From the NCBI RefSeq assembly GCF_030405905.1, contig NZ_JASATW010000023.1, positions 1 through 64,000 on the forward strand: 64,000 nucleotides of DNA, written 5' to 3'. Origin of the DNA: Sphaerothrix gracilis. Lineage in GTDB: Bacteria > Cyanobacteriota > Cyanobacteriia > Phormidesmidales > Phormidesmidaceae. Made by a program: the position numbers and the translations under genes. The notes below the pieces were generated by a model, which had not been told where the DNA came from, searched no databases, and saw nothing but the letters and a program-made list of their open reading frames with translations. Positions 26,399 to 35,103 of the stretch are shown here, piece by piece (the stretch's first letter is position 1; the number at the start of each line of letters is the position of its first letter).

Positions 26399-26415
26399 GG
26401 CGGGCATTGCCCGCC
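26399..26415. repeat. REP-like GC hairpin, copy 2 (between convergent genes)
   Basis: GGCGGGC-ATT-GCCCGCC, same arms as 6182-6198. It sits between two convergent stops and may end transcription on both sides, although T runs are weak. Confidence 0.6.
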
Positions 26416-26429
26416 GCAGATAAAGTTTC

Positions 26430-26858
26430 TCAGATCTGCCGCGACTCAATGGCGTGAGTGAGGCGCTCTAAAGTAACGTTCAGCTTTTCCTCAACCGTAG
26501 GTTCAACGACCGCTTCCTCTACTTCTTCTTGGCGCTTAAATCGCTCAAAGAAGCGAATCACTAGAAACAGCACAAAGGCAATGATGACAAAGTCGACAAC
26601 GGTGCCCAGAAAGCTGCCAATTTTAATACCGGGGCCGATGGTGGCTTCTCGCCAGTCAGTTCCCGCCTGGGATAGGAACGGATTGATGACGGCGGGCATC
26701 AAAATATCGGCCACAAATGAAGAGATAACAGCCCCAAACGCGCCACCAATAATGACGGCAACAGCTAGATCGACTACATTGCCCCGTAGCGCAAACTCCT
26801 TGAAATCGTGTAGGAAACCTCCAGCCCTAGCTCTGGATCTTCTGCCAAGTGACGACAT
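26430..26858 (-). CDS. mscL: Large-conductance mechanosensitive channel MscL
   Basis: 142 residues, normal for MscL, a pentameric inner-membrane channel that opens under membrane tension on hypo-osmotic shock. GFLHDFKEFALRGNVVDLAVAVIIGGAFGAVI forms the N-terminal helix and first membrane segment; VVDFVIIAFVLFLVIRFF is the second. Between them is a periplasmic loop with SQAGTDWREATIGPGIKIG. The cytoplasmic tail is acidic (EEVEEAVVEPTVEEK) and ends in a helix. GAGGAT lies nine bases before the ATG. Confidence 0.95.
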   Translation of the reverse strand: MSSLGRRSRARAGGFLHDFKEFALRGNVVDLAVAVIIGGAFGAVISSFVADILMPAVINPFLSQAGTDWREATIGPGIKIGSFLGTVVDFVIIAFVLFLVIRFFERFKRQEEVEEAVVEPTVEEKLNVTLERLTHAIESRQI

Positions 26859-27236
26859 GCCACGATCCTCTTAGTTAGTAAACTACATGCAAGCAGATTC
26901 ATCATTTCTTCAATGGCTAGCAGAATACCAGCCTTTAGCTTTAACAAACAACTAACAAGTCATTAAATCGGCCAAATTACTGAAGTTTGACCCGGCAGAG
27001 CTAGCATTGTTCTTATTCACTCAAAGCAAAAAATAGATTGAGTAGATTGAAGTTAGTTTGGCCCAGCCGCTGTGTTTACCGCCGCCTATCTTAGAGGTTG
27101 CATAGGCTGGCAGCGATCGCTTTTAAACGTCTGGCTTTGGACAGCGTTAGAGTCGAGACAGGATAGGCTATCATCGACTACCCGGCTTCGATTAAAAGTT
27201 TGCTGCAATTTCCGGTGTTTTCCTGCCTCTAAATCA
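26859..27236. other. Intergenic region mscL / selO
   Basis: 378 bp, AT-rich near 26920-27050, with no gene or clear hairpin. It must hold the divergent promoters of mscL and selO; I see no confident -35/-10 pair. Confidence 0.3.
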
Positions 27237-28694
27237 ATGGACTCTACGGCTAATCCGCTTAATCCTTTACTCAACCTCAGCTATGAACCCGCTCTAGCCG
27301 ACCTAGGCGACGATTACTACGATGTGGTAGCGGCTGCGGCATTTCCGCAGCATATCCTGCGCTTTCGCAATGACGACATTCTGCAAAAGCTGGGGCTGGC
27401 GGCTGAGGCGGTAACAGATGAGCAGTTCATTGCCGCCTTTGGGCAGTTTCAGGGGCGCGAACCTTTCTTGGCGCTGCGCTATCACGGCTATCAGTTTGGG
27501 GAATACAATGCTTTTCTCGGTGATGGACGCGGTTTTCTCTACGGTCAGGTGCGCGGCCAGGACGGGGAACTCTACGACCTGGGTACAAAGGGGTCTGGTA
27601 CGACCCCCTACTCGCGCGGCGGAGACGGTCGCCTGACGCTGAAGGGCGGCGTGCGGGAGGTCTTAGCCTCGGAAGCGCTGCAGGCTCTGGGTGTCCGCAC
27701 GTCTCGCTGCCTGAGCCTGATTGAAACCGGGGAGCAGCTTTGGCGCGGCGATGAGCCTTCCCCTACCCGCTCATCAGTGATGGTGCGCTTTAGTCGCTCG
27801 CATATCCGCTTTGGCACGTTTGAGCGGCTGGAGTATTATCGACGACCTGACCTGATCGATCAGCTATTGACCCACGTCATTGAGGTTTACTATCCGCATT
27901 TGCTGGAAGTGACCGATGAGGGCGATCGCTATGCTCGTTTTTATGCAGAGCTGGTAGAGCGGGTGGCTGAACTGGTGGCCCAGTGGATGTCCGTGGGCTT
28001 TTGCCATGCTGTCCTCAATACTGACAATATGTCCATTACGGGGGAGAGCTTTGACTATGGCCCCTATGCCTTTATGGATCAGTACAATCCTAAATTTACG
28101 GCGGCCTATTTCGACTACTTTGGCCGCTACAGCTACGCCAATCAGCCGCTAATTTGCCAGTGGAACCTGAAGATGTTGCAAAAGCCGCTGTCGCTAATTA
28201 TGCCGACGGCAGCTTTAGAAGCAGGACTGGCCCAGTTTGACGAACACTACCAGCGCTACTACCGGCAGCGGATGCTGGCTAAGCTAGGATTTGAAACCCT
28301 TGCAGCAGAGCTGTCTGAAAAACTGCTCGATCAAACTTTGGCCCTGTTGAGCAATGTCCAGGTAGGCTATCACGACTTTTTTGCCGGACTGGCCCAGCAG
28401 TTTGCGCCGCGCTGGCGGCAAGGGTCAGATAGCATTCTGGGGACGACGATGCAGGCATCTGATGCAGCCGCACGCGAGCTGTTAGACAACTGGCGGCGCA
28501 CCTACTACCTCTGTTTAAATGAGCTACCAGAGAGCGCCATGACCGCAGTGGCTCAGACCCTCAAGCAAACCAATCCGCAGACAGTCTTGTTGCGCCCTGA
28601 AATTGAGGCCGTCTGGGAACCGATCACGGTGGCAGATGACTGGCAACCTTTCTATAATCTGCTGAAGCGAATTCAGTCCCCTTTTGCCGCCTGA
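27237..28694 (+). CDS. selO: Protein adenylyltransferase SelO (YdiU/UPF0061)
   Basis: 485 residues from ATG 27237, the usual SelO size; an in-frame upstream start at 27072 adds 55 unrelated residues. SelO is a pseudokinase that transfers AMP from ATP to Ser/Thr/Tyr residues of protein targets, linked to redox homeostasis. Family blocks are present: YHGYQFGEYN, GTKGSGTTPYSRGGDGRLTLKGGVRE (~118-143), MVRFSRSHIRFGTFE and GFCHAVLNTDNMSITGESFDYGPYAFMDQY, with the metal-binding Asn-Asp region. The N-terminus (NPLNPLLNLSYEPAL) is typical. A C-terminal Cys is not present at the very end (SPFAA). Confidence 0.93.
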   Translation: MDSTANPLNPLLNLSYEPALADLGDDYYDVVAAAAFPQHILRFRNDDILQKLGLAAEAVTDEQFIAAFGQFQGREPFLALRYHGYQFGEYNAFLGDGRGFLYGQVRGQDGELYDLGTKGSGTTPYSRGGDGRLTLKGGVREVLASEALQALGVRTSRCLSLIETGEQLWRGDEPSPTRSSVMVRFSRSHIRFGTFERLEYYRRPDLIDQLLTHVIEVYYPHLLEVTDEGDRYARFYAELVERVAELVAQWMSVGFCHAVLNTDNMSITGESFDYGPYAFMDQYNPKFTAAYFDYFGRYSYANQPLICQWNLKMLQKPLSLIMPTAALEAGLAQFDEHYQRYYRQRMLAKLGFETLAAELSEKLLDQTLALLSNVQVGYHDFFAGLAQQFAPRWRQGSDSILGTTMQASDAAARELLDNWRRTYYLCLNELPESAMTAVAQTLKQTNPQTVLLRPEIEAVWEPITVADDWQPFYNLLKRIQSPFAA

Positions 28695-28722
28695 GCCTCG
28701 ACTCGCTCAGCCACGCCTCAGC

Positions 28723-29961
28723 TCAGGGTTGTAGCCGCCGCCCGCGCGTAATGTTGAAGCGCTGAGAAACAGCTTTTTTGCGAGCCCCCGCTGTGTTGCC
28801 CTGCTCAAACTCGGTGGCGAGGTTTTGAATGACGGTCACTTCTTCATCAAACTCAGCCGAAGTCGGCAAAGCGCTAAAGGCAACGCTGGCAGAGCGGAGA
28901 ACCGCGCTGGCCCCTGCTAGATCGCCCTTATCAGCTTTGGCGATCGCCTCTTTTCTAGCCCGCGCCGCCATCAGCAAAGCAACCTGCTCCTGCACGACCG
29001 GATTGGCCGGAAAGTCGCTCATTTGCTCCGGGCTCACTACCGGCAACTGGAGGGTTGCCTGCAAAACCTGGCGCTCGACCTGTTGCGGATCGTTCCAGGC
29101 TAACCGGATCTGACAGAGATCGCTTGCCTGACTCAGCGCCGGAATCCGCAACCGCATCACGACGTTGACCGGACTGCCAACGGTGAGATTGGGTAGCTTT
29201 AGCCGTCCCAGCTCATTTGTCTCAAAATCGTTGAGTATATCCATGATGCTAGCGCCTGCCTGAGGCGTCAGGCCCAGACTGACCCGCTGGCCGACTGTAG
29301 CCACCAATCCCTGGAGCTCGGTTTGAAAAATGTTCGGGAGCTGGTCAGGGGAGGCGATGTGATAGAAATTGCCGTCGCCGCTGAGCGCCATAGCTTCTAG
29401 CAAATCTTCGCTGTAGTCGTTGCCTACCCCCAAGGCTGACGTACTGATGCCCCGTTGCGACAGCCCGTGGACATCCTGGGCGATCGCGTCGGGATTGGTT
29501 TCCCCTACATTCGCTAGGCCATCAGAGAGCAAAATCACTCGGTTGAGGTGTTCCGGGTTGAGGTATTGGCTCACCTGCAAGCCGCCTTCCACCCAGCCGC
29601 CATGCAGAGCCGTAGAGCTACCGGCGCGAATGCTGCCAATCGTCTCTAAAATGTGGTGCTTATCAGTAGCAAGCGTATTGGCAATGGCGGTCTTCACCTG
29701 GGTATCGAATAGAACCAGACTGACGCGATCGCTGGGCAGAAGCTGCTCCACGGCGTAGCAGGCTGCCTGTTTGGCGTAGTTCAACTTTTCACCGCTCATA
29801 GAGCCGGAGCGATCCAGCACCAAGCTCAGATTGAGCGGGGGGCGCTCAACCGTGGGTAACTGAGCAGGCGGCGCAATCTTAATCAAAATGTCGAGGGTGG
29901 TGGAGCGGTTGCGAGCGATCGCTCCGTGCATCGGGATCAGTTCAATCTGGGGTTGATTCAT
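28723..29961 (-). CDS. VWA-domain protein
   Basis: 412 residues. A von Willebrand factor A domain spans ~40-215 with an intact MIDAS metal site: DRSGSMSGEKL (~50), a downstream Thr/Ser in AGSSTALHGG, and Asp in ILLSDGLANVGETNPDAI. A beta-rich middle (~220-320) and a helical C-terminal part rich in Ala/Arg follow. No signal peptide or membrane segment, so cytoplasmic protein-protein interaction is likely. It follows the MerR-type gene by 12 bp on the same strand, a conserved-looking two-gene unit. Specific role unknown. Confidence 0.85.
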   Translation of the reverse strand: MNQPQIELIPMHGAIARNRSTTLDILIKIAPPAQLPTVERPPLNLSLVLDRSGSMSGEKLNYAKQAACYAVEQLLPSDRVSLVLFDTQVKTAIANTLATDKHHILETIGSIRAGSSTALHGGWVEGGLQVSQYLNPEHLNRVILLSDGLANVGETNPDAIAQDVHGLSQRGISTSALGVGNDYSEDLLEAMALSGDGNFYHIASPDQLPNIFQTELQGLVATVGQRVSLGLTPQAGASIMDILNDFETNELGRLKLPNLTVGSPVNVVMRLRIPALSQASDLCQIRLAWNDPQQVERQVLQATLQLPVVSPEQMSDFPANPVVQEQVALLMAARARKEAIAKADKGDLAGASAVLRSASVAFSALPTSAEFDEEVTVIQNLATEFEQGNTAGARKKAVSQRFNITRGRRLQP

Positions 29962-29973
29962 GGCGTGTCTCCG

Positions 29974-30594
29974 TTAAGGGGATAAATCAGTGAGGCGTTG
30001 AGCAATGAGCTGCAGCAGGTTTTCTCGTTCTTGAGGACTGGCCGGATAAGCAAAGTCCTGACGCACCTGAATTTCCAGTCCTGGCAGTACCTCTAGCCGT
30101 GTCCACTGGGTCGGCGGCGGGGAGCTAGAGCGGCTCGGAGCACTGCGGGCCGGTGGGGGCGCTGGCGAGCGCGTTGCAGAGGCGGCAGGCTGCGATCGCT
30201 GCTTTACCTGCTGCAAAAAGGCCAGAGCCGGATTCGCCGCTTCTACAGTGAGCTGAATGCCGCCCTGGAGTAGCGCCTCTAGCTCAGGATTAGACTTAGC
30301 CTCCATCAGCGTTTGAATCGCGTTGGCACTGAGTCCTTCGGCTAGCAGTCGCCGTACCACCAGCAACTGCAGGAGATGTCGGTAGGCATAGCGGGCTTCC
30401 CGCCCCTGCTTAAACGGTTTATCCACTAGGCTCTGAGTCGTGTAATGACGCACCAGCCGAGGATTGATCGTTTCTGAGCTGCGGCGGGACTCGTCACCTG
30501 GCAGAAACTGGGGCAAAAGCTGATTTGCCGTTTCTACAAAAGATTCCAAGGGCCACTGGGGATTGGCTTGAGAAATATGCTGTAACGTGCTCAT
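29974..30594 (-). CDS. MerR-type HTH regulator with proline-rich linker
   Basis: 206 residues. A MerR-like winged helix lies at ~42-105: ETINPRLVRHYTTQSLVDKP, then ARYAYRHLLQLLVVRRLLAEGLSANAIQTLME. A low-complexity Pro/Ser/Arg linker (~145-170) separates it from a short C-terminal domain (RLEVLPGLEIQVRQDFAYP). The layout differs from classic metal-sensing MerR proteins, which dimerise through a coiled coil. Position just upstream of the VWA gene suggests that it regulates this operon or partners with VWA. The promoter is nearly leaderless (see next entry). Confidence 0.8.
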   Translation of the reverse strand: MSTLQHISQANPQWPLESFVETANQLLPQFLPGDESRRSSETINPRLVRHYTTQSLVDKPFKQGREARYAYRHLLQLLVVRRLLAEGLSANAIQTLMEAKSNPELEALLQGGIQLTVEAANPALAFLQQVKQRSQPAASATRSPAPPPARSAPSRSSSPPPTQWTRLEVLPGLEIQVRQDFAYPASPQERENLLQLIAQRLTDLSP

Positions 30595-30600
30595 GGCCCC

Positions 30601-30629
30601 ATGCTAACCATGCCATTTTTGATTGTCAA
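30601..30629 (-). promoter_or_regulatory. Promoter of merR-VWA operon, apparently leaderless
   Basis: On the minus strand TTGACA (30624-30629) and TAGCAT (30601-30606) are separated by exactly 17 bp, a near-consensus promoter. Only six bases separate the -10 from the ATG at 30594, so transcription should begin at or beside the start codon. An inverted repeat TGAT-N7-ATCA overlaps the -35, a possible autoregulatory dyad. Confidence 0.6.
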
Positions 30630-30798
30630 TATCATTTTTTTATGTAATTTGGGCCGCTAAAAATCGCCTACCATAGCAGCAAGGCTGATCGCTTGGGCTG
30701 TCAGCAACAAAGTTGCTATCTCAAGGGCAGTGAAATTCATTTCAGCTTGATCACTGTGCCACTGAGTTAGCGAACAAACCCTGTAAACGAGACTTCAA

Positions 30799-32043
30799 AT
30801 GAGTACAATTCCGCGCGATCGCGCCATTGACAGTACGTTAGCGCTAGCCAATGAGGGCTATTGCTTTATCTCAAATCGCTGCGATCGCTATCAGTCTGAT
30901 ATTTTTCAGACCCGGCTGTTGTTCGAGCAGACGATTTGCTTTAGGGGAGCAGCAGCAGCCCAGGTTTTCTATGACACTGCTAAGTTTTCCCGTCGAGGAG
31001 CGGCACCTAAGCGGGTTCAGAAAACGCTGCTGGGGGAAGGAGGGGTTCAGGGTTTAGACGGTGAAGCGCACCGCCAGCGCAAGCAGGCTTTTATGTCATT
31101 GATGACGCCAGAACGGATGGCGGCACTGACCGAGCGCGTCCGGCAAGAGTGGCACGTGGCGGCTCACCAGTGGCAGCAGCGAGATCAGGTGGTGCTGCTT
31201 TATGGGGCGCAGGAAGTGCTGTGTCGGGCAGTGTGTGCCTGGGCCGGGGTGCCTTTATCAGAAGATAAGGTCAACCAGCGGACGCAGGATATAGCCGCCA
31301 TGATTGACGGCTCCGGCGGCATCGGCCCCCGACACTGGCGGGCGAGACGGGGACGGCGGCAGGCGGAGAAGTGGATTGAGTCAGTCATCGAACAGATCCG
31401 CGCTGGCAAACTAGAGGTGCCCGAAAATACGGCGGCTCATGCCTTTGCTCAGTACCGCGATCCGGCAGGCAACCTGCTCGATAAGCGGATTGCGGCGGTG
31501 GACTTGCTGAATGTGCTGCGTCCTACCGTGGCGATCGCTCGCTACGCGATGTTTAGCGCCCTAGCTTTACATAACTATCCTGACTGCCGCGCCCAGTACC
31601 AGCAGGAATCCGACTACGCCTCACTCTTTACCCAGGAAGTGCGGCGGTTTTACCCTTTCTTTCCTTTTGCTTCGGCCCGCGTCCGGCAGCCGTTTGACTG
31701 GCAGGAGTATCACTTTCCAGATGGCGTCAAGGTGCTGCTAGACCTCTACGGCACTAACCACGATCCGCACCTCTGGGACGATCCGGAAGCGTTTCAGCCA
31801 GAGCGGTTTCGCCACTGGAAGGAAAGCCCGTTTAACTTCATTCCCCAAGGCGGCGGCGATCACTATACAAATCATCGCTGTGCGGGGGAATGGATCACAA
31901 TTCAGATCCTGGAAATGACTCTAGATTTCCTGATCAATGCTATCCGCTACGAGGTGCCCAATCAGAACTTAGAAGTAGATTTAGGGCGAATGCCCGCGCT
32001 GCCCAAGAGTCGCTTTGTCATCAGCGATGTCAAACAAAACTAA
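30799..32043 (+). CDS. Cytochrome P450, CYP152 peroxygenase family
   Basis: 414 residues, the CYP152 length (fatty-acid peroxygenases using H2O2 rather than a redox partner). Heme-binding segment: FIPQGGGDHYTNHRCAGEW with Cys ~362. The family's substrate-carboxylate Arg-Pro pair is present as LRPTVAIARY. Near residue 84, GGVQGLDGEAH aligns with the position that is Gln in hydroxylating P450BS-beta and His in decarboxylating OleT; here it is Gln84, favouring hydroxylation. KExxR-like features of normal P450s are less clear, as usual in this family. The stop codon overlaps that of the convergent M15 peptidase gene. Cytoplasmic; substrate presumably a fatty acid. Confidence 0.92.
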   Translation: MSTIPRDRAIDSTLALANEGYCFISNRCDRYQSDIFQTRLLFEQTICFRGAAAAQVFYDTAKFSRRGAAPKRVQKTLLGEGGVQGLDGEAHRQRKQAFMSLMTPERMAALTERVRQEWHVAAHQWQQRDQVVLLYGAQEVLCRAVCAWAGVPLSEDKVNQRTQDIAAMIDGSGGIGPRHWRARRGRRQAEKWIESVIEQIRAGKLEVPENTAAHAFAQYRDPAGNLLDKRIAAVDLLNVLRPTVAIARYAMFSALALHNYPDCRAQYQQESDYASLFTQEVRRFYPFFPFASARVRQPFDWQEYHFPDGVKVLLDLYGTNHDPHLWDDPEAFQPERFRHWKESPFNFIPQGGGDHYTNHRCAGEWITIQILEMTLDFLINAIRYEVPNQNLEVDLGRMPALPKSRFVISDVKQN

Positions 32044-33041
32044 TAACCATACGACCAGCGAGCCCGATAGCCCCGTACATCTATATGGACAAAAACGGAA
32101 CTAGAAGCTAATCCGCCTTTGCTGCCCCACCACTCATCTAAATCATCGTAGAGAACAGCCGGATCTATACCTTCTACATTAAAATCGACCGCATCACCAG
32201 CTAGATGTCGAGAAGAGGAAAGTCCCCCCACTCGTTGATTATGAGTGGGATTTCTGTACCAAGAATTAGTGGTGATAGGTTTACCCTCATACTTTTCCTG
32301 AATTTCTTTCAAAACTCTAGCTACTTTAATGATATTGTTAACAACTTCCTGATCAACAGGTATAGAGGTATGACCCGATTTTTGAATTGCATCTCGCCAA
32401 GTAAAATTTGCATCAGGAATTATTTTGTCATCTAAATCATACTCAAACTTAAATTCCGTAGAAGCTCCAGTATCTGGAGAAATCAGCTGACTTTGTGCTC
32501 TCAATTCTGATAGCTCTTGTTCTTTTTTTTCTATTTCCTGCTCTAATGCTTCAAATTCGTTTTTAGGTAGTTGTTCCGAACGAGATGACTCTTCAATTTC
32601 TCTTTCTAAAGATTCAATAGCCGCTATCTTCTGGTTTTTTTCATCTATCCGTTTGCTAATAGCGTTCTTGTAAGAATTCCAGCGATCGCGTGAACCCCTA
32701 GAATGAGCAATGATGGAGAGATATTCAGCAAAGTAATAGCGCTTTTCTAAATCTTCCTGGAGCGCCTTCTGCGCAAAATTTTCCAGATATTCAGCTTCTG
32801 ACTTCAGCCGCTCAATTTCAACCTGCTGATGCTGAATCTGCCAATTGACAATTGAGGTGACCAAGGTGACGACAACTCCAACAGCGATGATTCTAAATCG
32901 CTCCAGCTTGTATTTATTGTCAGTTTCTTGACTGGCAATTTGCAGCTCTTTTTCCTTCAGCTTCAGCTCCCAAATTTTCAGCCTCGTTTCATCAGAAGTT
33001 GGGCTCTCTTTATCTATAGGGTCTGTTTCCTCTGAAGCCAT
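32040..33041 (-). CDS. Membrane-anchored M15-type peptidase with coiled coil
   Basis: 333 residues. One membrane segment (RIIAVGVVVTLVTSIVNW, ~50-70) follows a charged helix, then a long coiled coil (~70-190, IESLEREIEESSRSEQLP, EQEIEKKEQELSELRAQS). The C-terminal ~125 residues are a peptidase M15A/YcbK-like domain: ITTNSWYRNPTHNQRVGG, the zinc motif SSRHLAGDAVDF (~275) and HIDVRG (~318). These cleave peptidoglycan cross-bridges or related D-amino-acid peptides. More AT-rich than its neighbours. The 4-bp convergent overlap with the P450 gene is coincidental arrangement rather than an operon. Confidence 0.85.
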   Translation of the reverse strand: MASEETDPIDKESPTSDETRLKIWELKLKEKELQIASQETDNKYKLERFRIIAVGVVVTLVTSIVNWQIQHQQVEIERLKSEAEYLENFAQKALQEDLEKRYYFAEYLSIIAHSRGSRDRWNSYKNAISKRIDEKNQKIAAIESLEREIEESSRSEQLPKNEFEALEQEIEKKEQELSELRAQSQLISPDTGASTEFKFEYDLDDKIIPDANFTWRDAIQKSGHTSIPVDQEVVNNIIKVARVLKEIQEKYEGKPITTNSWYRNPTHNQRVGGLSSSRHLAGDAVDFNVEGIDPAVLYDDLDEWWGSKGGLASSSVFVHIDVRGYRARWSYGY

Positions 33042-33107
33042 ATTGTCTTGTCCAAATAAGCAACAGCGATCTCATTTGCGTCAGGATATGTCCAATTTAT
33101 AAGACCT

Positions 33108-35018
33108 CTACCGATAACTGCGCTGGGTGAGCTGAACATTCTCGAAAGTGAGCGATTCTTTGTGCAAAGTGGGGGCCTGATCGTCGCCCTGGTATTGCCA
33201 GGCCGCCACGAATGAAAACTGCTCGTCGTTTCTCAGGGCTTCTCCTGCCGGTGTTTGATACTCCTCGCGGAAGTGACCGCCACAGGATTCTTCTCGCTGC
33301 AGGGCATCTCGCGCCATCAGTTCGCCCAGTTCCATAAAGTCGGCTACCCGTCCGGCAAACTCCAGGTTTTTGTTCAGCGTATTGGCTTCACCCGGCACCC
33401 GCAGATTTTGCCAAAACTCCTGTCGCAGCTTTGAAATCGCCGCGATCGCCCGCTCTAGCCCCGCCCGATCGCGCGACATGCCGATGTCGTCCCAAACCAG
33501 CTTTCCCAGCTCTCGGTGAAACTCCATCACGGTTTTGTCACCGCCAATGCTCAACAGCTTTTGGGTGCGGCTGTAGGCGGTGGCCTCCGCTTCGGCAAAG
33601 GCGTCATGGGTGGTTTCTACCGGAGATGAGTCTGTCTGAGCCAAATAGTTTCCTAGGGTATAGGGAATGACGAAATAGCCGTCGGCGAGTCCCTGCATGA
33701 GGGCACTGGCTCCTAGCCGGTTCGCCCCGTGATCGGAAAAATTCGCCTCTCCCAGCACAAACAGCCCCGGCACCGTGCTCATCAGGTGATAGTCCACCCA
33801 GAGGCCGCCCATCGTATAGTGAACTGCCGGATAGATCCGCATCGGCACGTCATAGGGATTCTCGCCCGTGATCCGCTGGTACATGTCAAACAGGTTGCCG
33901 TAGCGCTCAGCAATAGTCTCCTGGCCTAAGCGGGCGATCGCGTCTCGAAAGTCCAGATAGACTGACAGCCCCGTTTCCCCCACACCCCGACCCTCATCCG
34001 TCACCTGCTTGGCATTGCGGGAGGCTACATCGCGGGGGACTAGGTTGCCAAAGCTGGGATATTTGCGCTCTAGGTAATAGTCGCGATCGCCCTCTGGAAT
34101 TTGATTGGGCGATCGCTGATCGTTGGGATCTTTGGGCACCCAGACCCGGCCATCATTGCGCAGACCCTCGCTCATCAGCGTCAGCTTTGACTGGTAGCTG
34201 CCTGACACCGGAATACAGGTGGGGTGAATTTGGGTATAGCAGGGATTGGCAAACAGCGCCCCCCGCTTGTAGCAGCGCCAAGCCGCCGTCACGTTAGAAT
34301 TTTTAGCATTGGTAGAGAGATAGAACACGTTGCCGTATCCCCCCGTACACAGCAGCACCGCATCTCCGGCATAGCGCTCAAATTCACCCGTCACCAGGTT
34401 GCGCACCACGATGCCCCGCGCCTGCCCCTCTACCACCACCAAGTCCAGCAGTTCCCGCCGAGCAAACATCTCCACTCGCCCCGCTGCCACCATCCGCATC
34501 AGAGCGCTGTAGGCTCCCAGCAAAAGCTGCTGCCCGGTCTGCCCCCGCGCATAGAACGTGCGGGAAACCTGCGCCCCCCCGAAAGAACGGTTCGCCAGCA
34601 GCCCGCCATACTCCCGCGCAAAGGGCACCCCTTGAGCCACGCACTGATCAATAATCTGGTTACTAATTTGGGCCAAGCGGTAGACATTGGCCTCGCGCGA
34701 GCGATAGTCACCCCCCTTAATCGTGTCGTAGAACAGCCGCCATACCGAGTCGCCGTCATTGGGATAGTTCTTGGTGGCGTTGATGCCGCCTTGGGCGGCA
34801 ATGCTGTGGGCGCGGCGGGGAGAGTCCTGAATACAAAAGCTTTTGACCCGGTAGCCCAGCTCAGCTAGGGTGGCAGCGGCTGAGGCTCCGGCCAGTCCTG
34901 TGCCGACCACTAAAACGGTGTGCTGGCGCTTGTTGTTGGGGCTGACCAGCGAACAGTGTTCTTTAAAACTGTCCCATTTTTCTTTCAGCGGGCCGTCCGG
35001 AACGCGCGGATCAAGCAT
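33108..35018 (-). CDS. sdhA: Succinate dehydrogenase / fumarate reductase flavoprotein subunit
   Basis: 636 residues from ATG 35018 (MLDPRVPDGPLKEKW), a start shared by the b558-type flavoproteins; a start at 35081 would add 21 atypical residues. FAD-binding VVGTGLAGASAAATLAELGY, the flavin-linking His in RAHSIAAQGGINA and the succinate site DHGANRLGASALMQGLADG are all intact. It oxidises succinate to fumarate in the membrane-bound complex feeding the quinone pool. The membrane subunit gene lies 85 bp upstream on the same strand; the iron-sulfur subunit gene is not adjacent, which is common in cyanobacteria. Confidence 0.93.
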   Translation of the reverse strand: MLDPRVPDGPLKEKWDSFKEHCSLVSPNNKRQHTVLVVGTGLAGASAAATLAELGYRVKSFCIQDSPRRAHSIAAQGGINATKNYPNDGDSVWRLFYDTIKGGDYRSREANVYRLAQISNQIIDQCVAQGVPFAREYGGLLANRSFGGAQVSRTFYARGQTGQQLLLGAYSALMRMVAAGRVEMFARRELLDLVVVEGQARGIVVRNLVTGEFERYAGDAVLLCTGGYGNVFYLSTNAKNSNVTAAWRCYKRGALFANPCYTQIHPTCIPVSGSYQSKLTLMSEGLRNDGRVWVPKDPNDQRSPNQIPEGDRDYYLERKYPSFGNLVPRDVASRNAKQVTDEGRGVGETGLSVYLDFRDAIARLGQETIAERYGNLFDMYQRITGENPYDVPMRIYPAVHYTMGGLWVDYHLMSTVPGLFVLGEANFSDHGANRLGASALMQGLADGYFVIPYTLGNYLAQTDSSPVETTHDAFAEAEATAYSRTQKLLSIGGDKTVMEFHRELGKLVWDDIGMSRDRAGLERAIAAISKLRQEFWQNLRVPGEANTLNKNLEFAGRVADFMELGELMARDALQREESCGGHFREEYQTPAGEALRNDEQFSFVAAWQYQGDDQAPTLHKESLTFENVQLTQRSYR

Positions 35019-35103
35019 AGATTTTCTAACAGATATACGGTCTTTAATCAAACATGGAACAGACCCGGTAAGGCGCGGCATAACCGACGACTACCAGACA
35101 CAA

